Positions 9,072 to 15,372 of a stretch of DNA of 64,000 nucleotides are shown one piece after another. This stretch comes from Modestobacter sp. VKM Ac-2984. Lineage in GTDB: Bacteria > Actinomycetota > Actinomycetes > Mycobacteriales > Geodermatophilaceae. The stretch spans positions 186,001 to 250,000 of the forward strand of contig NZ_JAPVBJ010000008.1 of the NCBI RefSeq assembly GCF_026967985.1. The letters are read 5' to 3'. Below the pieces are notes generated by a model, which was not told the DNA's origin, ran no database searches, and saw nothing but the letters and a program-made list of their open reading frames with translations. The position numbers and the translations under genes are program-made. Position 1 is the first letter of the stretch; each line of letters begins with the position of its first letter.

Positions 9072-10289
9072 ATGGCAGCCGGCGCGGTCGACGTCCCCCT
9101 GGAGTACGTGCGGCTGGGGCTGCGCTTCGACCGGCTGGAGCCCGGCTTCGTCGACGCCTACACCGGTGACCAGCGGCTGCGGGCGCAGGTCGCCGACGAG
9201 CCGGCGCCCCAGCCGCACCAGCTGCGCGACCAGGCCCGGGCGCTGCTGGCCGAGCTCGACTCCGCCGCCCTGCCCGCCGCCCGGACCGCCTACCTGCGCG
9301 GTCAGCTCACCGGCCTGGAGTGCACGGCCCGCAAGCTGGGCGGTGAGCCGGTCGGCTTCATCGCCGAGGTCGAGGCCTATTTCCAGGTGTCGGTCGCCCT
9401 CGGGGACCCGGCCGAGTACGCCGCCGCGCACGCCCAGCTCGAGCAGCTGCTGCCCGGCAGCGGGACGCTGGCGGAGCGGTACGCGGTGCACCGGCGGCGG
9501 GAGGAGTGCCCGCCCCAGCGGCTGGAGGAGGCGGTGCACGCGCTCTCCTCCGCGCTCCGCGACCGGGTCCGCGGCCAGTACGGCCTGCCCGAGGCCGAGA
9601 CGGTGCGCTACGAGGTGGTCACCGACAAGCCGTGGTCGGGGTTCAACTACTACGAGGGCGACTATCGCTCCCGGGTGGCGATCAACGCCGACCTGCCGCA
9701 CCGGCTCGCGCAGCTGCCGCACCTGGTCGCGCACGAGTCCTACCCCGGGCACCACACCGAGCACTGCCGCAAAGAGCGCGGGCTGGTCGAGCGCGACCAG
9801 CACCTGGAGCACACGGTCTTCCTGGTCAACACCCCCGAGTGCCTGATGGCCGAGGGGCTGGCCGACCTCGGCGTCGAGGCGGCGATCGGCGCCGGCTGGG
9901 GGCCCTGGTCGGCCGACGTCCTCGGTGACCTGGGGCTGCGCTTCGACGGGCACCTGGCCGAGCGGGTCGCCGCCGCGGCTGCGCCGCTGAACCGGGTGCG
10001 CCAGGACGCCGCGATCCTGCTGCACGACCGCGGCGCCGACCCCGACGTGGTGATCGCGCACCTGCAGCGTTGGGGGCTGGTCAGCCACGACCGCGCCGTC
10101 CAGCAGCTGCGGTTCCTCACCGACCCGCTGTGGCGGGCCTACATCTCCACCTACGTCGAGGGCTACGACCTGCTCTCGACGTGGCTGGCTGCCCGGCCGG
10201 CCGGGCAGCCGGTCGCCGACCGCTTCCTGCGGCTGCTGGACGAGCCGCTGACCCCGGCGGTCGTCGCCGCCGAGCTGGCCGGCGCCTGA
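9072..10289 (+). CDS. DUF885 family protein, putative zinc metallopeptidase
   Basis: A 405-residue cytosolic protein of the DUF885 family. The hallmark HESYPGHHTEH is at residues 221-231, with H221, E222 and H228 as likely zinc or catalytic residues, and NTPECLMAEGLADLGVEA supplies a later conserved Glu. At about 400 residues it is shorter than the usual 550-600, lacking much of the N-terminal helical part. GAGACT ends 6 nt before the ATG, compatible with leaderless transcription. Substrate unknown. Confidence 0.8.
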   Translation: MAAGAVDVPLEYVRLGLRFDRLEPGFVDAYTGDQRLRAQVADEPAPQPHQLRDQARALLAELDSAALPAARTAYLRGQLTGLECTARKLGGEPVGFIAEVEAYFQVSVALGDPAEYAAAHAQLEQLLPGSGTLAERYAVHRRREECPPQRLEEAVHALSSALRDRVRGQYGLPEAETVRYEVVTDKPWSGFNYYEGDYRSRVAINADLPHRLAQLPHLVAHESYPGHHTEHCRKERGLVERDQHLEHTVFLVNTPECLMAEGLADLGVEAAIGAGWGPWSADVLGDLGLRFDGHLAERVAAAAAPLNRVRQDAAILLHDRGADPDVVIAHLQRWGLVSHDRAVQQLRFLTDPLWRAYISTYVEGYDLLSTWLAARPAGQPVADRFLRLLDEPLTPAVVAAELAGA

Positions 10290-10294
10290 CCGTC

Positions 10295-10486
10295 GTGGCC
10301 GGCGGGACGACGGAGGAGCGGCAGGCCCTGGGGCTCTGGACGGCGGGCTGGATCGCCCTCTTCCTGCTGGCCGGGCTGCTGTGGCTGGGCGACGTGGCGC
10401 TGCAGTGGCCGGTGCTGCTGGTGCCGGCGGCCTGGGCGCTGGTCGTGTTGCGGCCGCGCCGCGAGGGCCGCGGCGTCCGTCGCTGA
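10295..10486 (+). CDS. Small two-segment membrane protein
   Basis: A 63-residue reading frame starting with GTG 5 bp after the DUF885 stop. It has a charged start, two hydrophobic stretches (roughly residues 15-31 and 33-48) and an Arg-rich end, the usual look of a small actinobacterial membrane protein. No family is recognised. Support is position, membrane pattern and matching base composition only. Confidence 0.55.
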   Translation: MAGGTTEERQALGLWTAGWIALFLLAGLLWLGDVALQWPVLLVPAAWALVVLRPRREGRGVRR

Positions 10487-10547
10487 TCGTCCGCCGGGAG
10501 CGGAACACGGTCGACTCCTGTCGGTGGACCGGTGGAGGATCCCCGGC

Positions 10548-11543
10548 GTGATCCACGCTCGCGGGCTCGCCCGCACCTTCCGGAAGAAGAAGCAGGAGGT
10601 GCACGCCGTCGCCGGGGTGGACCTCGACGTCGAGGCCGGCGAGATCGTCGGCTTCCTCGGCCCCAACGGTGCCGGCAAGACCACCACGCTGCGGATGCTC
10701 ACCACCCTGTTGACCCCGACCGCGGGCACCGCCACGGTGGCCGGCTGCGACCTGGTCGCCGATCCGGTCGGGGTGCGCCGCCGGATCGGCTACGTCTCGC
10801 AGAGCGGCTCGACCGCGCCCGAGGCCCGCGCCGGGGAGGAGGTCGTCGACCACGCCCGGCTCTACGGGATCAGCACCGAGGAGGCGACCGCCCGCGGCAA
10901 GCAACTGTTCCGCGAGCTCGACCTCGACGGGCTCTGGGAGCGCCAGCCCAAGGCGATGTCCGGGGGCCAGCGCCGCCGGCTGGACATCGCGCTGGGCCTG
11001 GTGCACGTCCCGGGCCTGGTGTTCCTCGACGAGCCGACCACCGGGCTGGACCCGCAGGCCCGGGCCAACCTGTGGCAGCACATCCGCGGCCTGCGCGCCG
11101 AGCGCGGGACGACGGTGTTCCTGACGACGCACTACCTCGACGAGGCCGACGCGCTCTGCGACCGGATCCTGGTCATCGACTCCGGCCGGATCGTCGCCTC
11201 CGGCACGCCCGACCAGCTCAAGTCCGACGTCGGCGGCGACGTCCTGACCGTCACCGCCGAGCACGCGGACGCGGCCGGGCAGGTCGCCGGTCTGATGGCC
11301 GCCCTGCCCGGGGCCGAGGCACCGCAGGTCGACGGGACCCGGGTGGTCGGTCGCGCCCCGAACGGCGGCGCCGCCCTGGTCGCCCTGGTCCGTGAGCTGG
11401 ACGCCGCCGGCATCGCCGTGGCCGGCATCGAGAGCCGCCGGCCGAGTCTGGACGACGTGTTCCTCGGCCTCACCGGCCGGTCGCTGCGCGAGACCGGGGC
11501 ACCGGCCGCCGTCCTCGCCGAACCGCTGGAGGCAGCCCGATGA
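10548..11543 (+). CDS. ABC transporter ATP-binding protein, DrrA-like
   Basis: A 331-residue ATPase for a drug or lipid exporter. Walker A GPNGAGKTT is at residues 38-46, the signature MSGGQRRRLDIAL is near 136-148, Walker B is LVFLDEPTTGLDPQ, and the switch His follows in FLTTHYLDEAD. The C-terminal extension with SLDDVFLGLTGRSLRE is typical of the DrrA (daunorubicin resistance) group. The GTG at 10548 is preferred because GGAGG lies 9 nt upstream; the GTG at 10524 lacks a site. It overlaps the permease gene by 4 bp. Confidence 0.9.
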   Translation: MIHARGLARTFRKKKQEVHAVAGVDLDVEAGEIVGFLGPNGAGKTTTLRMLTTLLTPTAGTATVAGCDLVADPVGVRRRIGYVSQSGSTAPEARAGEEVVDHARLYGISTEEATARGKQLFRELDLDGLWERQPKAMSGGQRRRLDIALGLVHVPGLVFLDEPTTGLDPQARANLWQHIRGLRAERGTTVFLTTHYLDEADALCDRILVIDSGRIVASGTPDQLKSDVGGDVLTVTAEHADAAGQVAGLMAALPGAEAPQVDGTRVVGRAPNGGAALVALVRELDAAGIAVAGIESRRPSLDDVFLGLTGRSLRETGAPAAVLAEPLEAAR

Positions 11544-12364
11544 GCACCGTCGCGACCCCACCGGAGGCCACGCCACCCACGACCAGCACGACCAGCGCCA
11601 CCGCGACCAGCAGCCTGGTCCGGGACACCTACACCGTCTTCGCCCGGGCGATGCGGATGTCGCTGCGCAACCCCGCCTGGCTGGTGATCAGCCTGATGCA
11701 GCCGATCCTGTACATCACGCTGTTCGGCCCGCTGCTGACCTCCGACGCCGTCCAGCTCGGCGCGGGCAACTCCTACCAGGTGTTCGTGCCGGGGATCCTG
11801 GTCCAGCTCGGCATCTTCGGGGCGCTGTTCGTCGGGTTCGGGCTGATCGCCGAGTACCGGGCCGGGGTCATCGAGAGCCAGCGGGTCACCCCGGCCAGCC
11901 GCACCGCGCTGCTGCTGGGTCGGGTGCTGCGCGACGTCGTCGTCCTGCTGGTGCAGGGCACGGTGCTGGTGCTGGTCGCCATCCCGCTGGGGCTGCGCGC
12001 CCCGCTGGCCGGCGTGCTGCTCACCCTGGTGGTCATCGCGCTGCTGGGCGCGGCGTTCGCCTCGGTCTCCTACGCCCTCGCCCTGACGCTGAAGAGCGAG
12101 GACGCCTTCGCACCGCTGCTCAACGCCGTCGTCCTGCCGGTGCTGCTGCTCTCGGGCATCCTGCTGCCGATGTCGCTGGCGCCCGGCTGGCTGCAGGCGA
12201 TCAGCGACGTCAACCCGCTCAAGCACGTCGTCGAGGGCACCCGCGCGTTCTTCGACGGCGACTACGGCAGCAGCACCGCCCTGTGGGGTGCCGCGCTCAC
12301 CGTCGCGCTGGCCGTCGCGGGCTGGTGGTTCGGCGTCCGACGTTTCCGGCAGGAGTCCAGCTGA
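11540..12364 (+). CDS. ABC-2 type transporter permease, DrrB-like
   Basis: A 274-residue permease coupled to the preceding ATPase (ATGA overlap). After a Thr-rich N-terminal tail of about 28 residues it shows six hydrophobic segments and the ABC-2 signature region with SGILLPMSLAPGWLQAISDVNPLKHVVEGTRAFF near the C-terminal end, as in DrrB. Together the pair should form a homodimeric exporter. The exported compound cannot be inferred; no biosynthetic cluster adjoins it. Confidence 0.9.
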   Translation: MSTVATPPEATPPTTSTTSATATSSLVRDTYTVFARAMRMSLRNPAWLVISLMQPILYITLFGPLLTSDAVQLGAGNSYQVFVPGILVQLGIFGALFVGFGLIAEYRAGVIESQRVTPASRTALLLGRVLRDVVVLLVQGTVLVLVAIPLGLRAPLAGVLLTLVVIALLGAAFASVSYALALTLKSEDAFAPLLNAVVLPVLLLSGILLPMSLAPGWLQAISDVNPLKHVVEGTRAFFDGDYGSSTALWGAALTVALAVAGWWFGVRRFRQESS

Positions 12365-12428
12365 CGAACGACAGGTCTCGTCTCACCCCTGTGCGTGTCA
12401 GGGGGGTGTTCCTGTCGGGGTGAGGGCA

Positions 12429-12471
12429 TAGCGTCCCCCGTGGAGGACGAGCTCACCTCGCCCTCCACGGG
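12429..12471 (+). promoter_or_regulatory. Promoter and 5' hairpin in the phoH2 leader
   Basis: TAGCGT (12429-12434) fits a TAnnnT -10 element. Right after it, a perfect 10-bp inverted repeat (CCCGTGGAGG at 12437-12446 and CCTCCACGGG at 12462-12471) encloses an inner CGAG/CTCG pairing, so the transcript would begin with a long hairpin. No T-tract follows, so a terminator for the ABC operon is less likely than a structured leader. Confidence 0.4.
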
Positions 12472-12598
12472 AGGCCCGGTTGGTGCGACGCAGTTCGTTC
12501 ACCAGGGGGGCCGTGTCCCGGCCCCAGCGCCGGGACCCGGTCACCTTCGAGCCGGGGCGCGCCTTGACACCAGGGTGGCGTCCCACGGGAGCCGATTC

Positions 12599-13894
12599 GT
12601 GAGCACTCGCCGCACCTACGTCCTCGACACCTCCGTGCTCCTCTCCGACCCGGGCGCGCTGCTGCGCTTCGACGAGCACGACGTCGTCGTCCCGCTCGTC
12701 GTGATCGGTGAGCTCGAGGACAAGCGTGACCACCCCGAGCTCGGCTGGTTCGCCCGGCAGACCCTGCGGATGCTCGACGACCTGCGGGTGCAGCACGGCC
12801 GGCTGGACGCGCCGCTGCCGGTCGGCGTGCAGGGCGGTTCCCTGCACGTGGAGCTGAACCACAGCGATCCGTCGGTGCTCCCGCCCGGCTTCCGGAACGA
12901 CAGCAACGACAGCCGGATCATGGTCGTCGCGCTGAACCTGCGCAGCGAGGGCCGGGACGTCTGCCTGGTCACCAAGGACGTGCCGCTGCGGGTGAAGGCC
13001 GCCGCGGTGGGGCTGGACACCGAGGAGTACCGCGGCCTCGGTGCGGTCGACACCGGCTGGACCGGGATGGCCGAGCTCGCGGTCGAGGAGTCCGACGTCC
13101 AGGCGCTGTACGACACCGGCACGGTGTTCCTGCCGGCCGCCGCGGAGCTGCCCACGCACACCGGGCTGGTGCTGCTCTCCAGCCGGGGCTCCGCGCTGGG
13201 CCGGGTGACCCCGGACAAGCAGGTGCGGCTGGTCCGCGGCGACCGGGACGCCTTCGGCCTGCACGGGCGCTCCGCCGAGCAGCGGGTGGCCCTCGACCTG
13301 CTGCTCGACCCCGAGATCGGGATCGTCTCGATGGGCGGCCGGGCCGGCACCGGCAAGTCGGCGCTGGCGCTGTGCGCCGGGCTGGAGTCGGTGATGGAGC
13401 GGCGGGCGCACAAGAAGGTCGTGATCTTCCGGCCGCTCTACGCCGTCGGAGGGCAGGAGCTCGGCTACCTGCCGGGCAGCGAGGGCGAGAAGATGGCGCC
13501 CTGGGCCCAGGCGGTGTTCGACACCCTGGGCGCCCTGGTCTCCGGTGACGTCGTCGAGGAGATCGTGGCCCGCGGGCTCATCGAGGTGCTGCCGCTGACG
13601 CACATCCGCGGCCGCTCGCTGCACGACTCGTTCGTGATCGTCGACGAGGCGCAGTCGCTGGAGCGCGGGGTGCTGCTCACCGTGCTCTCCCGGCTGGGCA
13701 CCAACTCCCGCGTCGTCCTCACCCACGACGTCGCGCAGCGGGACAACCTCCGGGTGGGCCGGCACGACGGCGTGACTGCGGTGATCGACCGCCTGAAGGG
13801 CCACCCGCTGTTCGCCCACGTGACCCTGACCCGTTCCGAGCGCTCCCCGATCGCGGCGCTGGTGACCGAGATGCTGGAAGACCTCCCCCTCTGA
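12599..13894 (+). CDS. phoH2: PhoH2: PIN domain fused to PhoH ATPase
   Basis: A 431-residue protein, the two-domain PhoH2 type. The N-terminal PIN ribonuclease domain begins at [12 protein letters not shown], with acidic metal-binding residues in that motif, in [10 protein letters not shown] and in NDSRI; CLVTKD closes the domain. The C-terminal PhoH domain has Walker [10 protein letters not shown] (about 245-253) and Walker [10 protein letters not shown] (about 344). Mycobacterial PhoH2 is an RNA helicase/ribonuclease. The GTG at 12599 places the PIN domain at the N-terminus; the longer frame adds about 68 low-complexity residues over the structured leader. No PhoAT antitoxin frame was recognised upstream. 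Confidence 0.9.
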   Translation: MSTRRTYVLDTSVLLSDPGALLRFDEHDVVVPLVVIGELEDKRDHPELGWFARQTLRMLDDLRVQHGRLDAPLPVGVQGGSLHVELNHSDPSVLPPGFRNDSNDSRIMVVALNLRSEGRDVCLVTKDVPLRVKAAAVGLDTEEYRGLGAVDTGWTGMAELAVEESDVQALYDTGTVFLPAAAELPTHTGLVLLSSRGSALGRVTPDKQVRLVRGDRDAFGLHGRSAEQRVALDLLLDPEIGIVSMGGRAGTGKSALALCAGLESVMERRAHKKVVIFRPLYAVGGQELGYLPGSEGEKMAPWAQAVFDTLGALVSGDVVEEIVARGLIEVLPLTHIRGRSLHDSFVIVDEAQSLERGVLLTVLSRLGTNSRVVLTHDVAQRDNLRVGRHDGVTAVIDRLKGHPLFAHVTLTRSERSPIAALVTEMLEDLPL

Positions 13895-13935
13895 CACCCG
13901 CGGCCCGGCCGGCCGGGCCGGGGCCGGCCCCGCCT

Positions 13936-14007
13936 CGCATTGCACGCCGTTCGTCTGGAACACACGCGCTGCAGCACGTGCACTGTGACCAGAATGCGTG
14001 CAATGCG
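13936..14007. repeat. 72-bp interrupted palindrome between convergent genes
   Basis: Perfect 12-bp arms, CGCATTGCACGC (13936-13947) and GCGTGCAATGCG (13996-14007), are centred exactly on CTGCAG at 13969-13974, with further partial symmetry between. It lies in the gap between the stops of phoH2 and the DUF559-type gene, so it may act as a bidirectional terminator. A related palindrome lies at the other end of the DUF559-type gene. Confidence 0.7.
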
Positions 14008-14011
14008 GGGC

Positions 14012-14962
14012 TCAGCGGGTGCCGCGGGTGCCGCGGGTGCTGCGGGTCAGCGCGCGGAGCCACCTGGCCACGAGGGCGTCGGGCGTGGCCAGGTCGTCCC
14101 ACACCCAGCGGACGACGGTCCAACCCTCATCGCGGAGGGCGTCCTCCCGTCGCTTCTCCTCGAACACGGCCTCCCCGGCGTCCTGTCCGGGCCGGAGCAG
14201 TCGTCCGTACTTCACCCGCCCGTCGAACTCACCGAGCAGTCGCTCGTGTTGCCAGCCGAAGTCGCTGCGACCGACGAACCGGCCGTCGGGTCGTCGCACG
14301 TCGAGCTGGAGGTCGGGGAGGGGCAGGCCGGCGTCGATCATCAGTGCTCGTGAACGGCTCTCGCCCACGCTCTCGGACCGCGCGTCGGCAGCGAGCAGGA
14401 CCCGGCGCGCGGATCGGGTCCCCCGGGTACCGGCACAGGCCTCGAGCGTGGCGGTCAGCTCCGCGGCACTGGTCGCCCGCCGTGCCAGCGCGGCATCGGC
14501 CACCACGAGCGCCGCAGCGAACGGCACGGTGCGGGCCACGTCGACCACCGTCCGCGCGACGCTGGTGACCGCGATCCCGTCGTGCACCACGACGTCGTCC
14601 TCACCGAGGCGGGCGACGTGCGACCTCAGCCGGTTCTCGTCCGCACTGCGGGCCGGGGGCCGGCGGGTGACGTGCACCTGCCGCAGCGGCAGCCCCCACA
14701 GCGGGAGACCGTGCAGCGCGGCGGCGGATCCGTGGCTCACGACGGCCGGCTGTCGCAGGCCGGCCAGGGTGGCGCGGACGGCGAGCAGGTGCCGGGGCTG
14801 CTGGGCGAGCGGGCCGGGGTCGACGAGGTGGGCGCCGCGCTGCAGCGTGGCCCAGTGACCTCGTCGGCGCCGCCGCCTGATCTCGTCGTCGACGAGGCCG
14901 GCGGCGAGCGCCTGTGGTCGCAGGACGAGGCGGGGGAGCGGTTCGGCGGGTTCCACCAGCAC
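14012..14962 (-). CDS. DUF559-type protein (AbiEi-like N-terminus, endonuclease-like C-terminus)
   Basis: A 316-residue protein of a type found in many copies in actinobacteria. The N-terminal part resembles the helix-turn-helix of AbiEi-like antitoxins (LAAGLVDDEIRRRRRRGHWATL). The C-terminal part has a restriction-fold-like core: a Glu/Asp pair in GEFDGRVKYG, the EKRREDALRDEGWTVVRW helix and a WDDL end, as in DUF559/Vsr-like proteins. The ATG at 15061 would place the start inside a palindromic repeat, so the GTG at 14962 is preferred. The C-terminus ends in RSTRGTRGTR, from tandem 9-bp repeats. No toxin gene adjoins it; function unknown. Confidence 0.7.
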   Translation of the reverse strand: MLVEPAEPLPRLVLRPQALAAGLVDDEIRRRRRRGHWATLQRGAHLVDPGPLAQQPRHLLAVRATLAGLRQPAVVSHGSAAALHGLPLWGLPLRQVHVTRRPPARSADENRLRSHVARLGEDDVVVHDGIAVTSVARTVVDVARTVPFAAALVVADAALARRATSAAELTATLEACAGTRGTRSARRVLLAADARSESVGESRSRALMIDAGLPLPDLQLDVRRPDGRFVGRSDFGWQHERLLGEFDGRVKYGRLLRPGQDAGEAVFEEKRREDALRDEGWTVVRWVWDDLATPDALVARWLRALTRSTRGTRGTR

Positions 14963-15041
14963 ACCGTCCTGCGCTGCAGGACCGGGAGGGCCCGGACGAT
15001 GCACCCCTGCGGAAACCGGCCACGCCTGTGGACGGTGCTCG

Positions 15042-15068
15042 GCAGTGCACGCGTTCCGCATGCACTGC
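15042..15068. repeat. 27-bp near-perfect palindrome related to the 13936 repeat
   Basis: Arms GCAGTGCACGCG and CGCATGCACTGC (one mismatch) flank TTC. The left arm resembles that of the repeat at 13936: CATTGCACGCCGTTCG there, CAGTGCACGCGTTCCG here. The two repeats bracket the DUF559-type gene. It could be an operator for that gene or a repetitive extragenic palindrome. Confidence 0.6.
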
Positions 15069-15135
15069 ACCTGCTGCGGCACGGGCGATCTGCACAGAAC
15101 GCGGGCAAGGCCACCGCGAACGGCGCAGGTCGGCG

Positions 15136-15372
15136 TCAGGTGGTGCCGGCGGGCTCGTCCTCGGGGGCCGCAGCGGCTCGGGGCCTGGCCTGCGGGAACG
15201 GGGTGCTGGCCCAGCGGAGCAGCCCGACCGCGACCCAGGCCGCGCCGAGGCACCACAGCAGGCGGGTGGTGACGTCGTCGACGGAGAAGTCGCCGCGCAG
15301 TCCCAGCAGGAACACCGGGATGGCCAGCACGAAGCCGGTCACCACGACGTCCCCGCGGAACGGGCTGATCAC
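15136..15372 (-). CDS. Small membrane protein at the end of the flagellar operon
   Basis: A 78-residue protein with two hydrophobic segments (about residues 9-24 and 37-54) and a short Pro/Ala-rich cytosolic tail. Its ATG overlaps the stop of the flhF-like gene by 4 bp, so it belongs to the same operon. No family is recognised. The overlap suggests a link with export or flagellar placement, but nothing in the sequence shows it. Confidence 0.65.
   Translation of the reverse strand: MISPFRGDVVVTGFVLAIPVFLLGLRGDFSVDDVTTRLLWCLGAAWVAVGLLRWASTPFPQARPRAAAAPEDEPAGTT

Noticed and set aside
8991-11576. An 861-codon open frame on the minus strand
   Set aside because: It is antisense to the DUF885 and ABC ATPase genes and shows no domain.
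12564-12569. TTGACA as a -35 box for phoH2
   Set aside because: No acceptable -10 hexamer is found 16-19 bp downstream before the GTG at 12599.
15059-15061. ATG as start of the DUF559-type gene
   Set aside because: It is inside a palindromic repeat and adds 33 residues unlike the family; the GTG at 14962 fits the domain start better.
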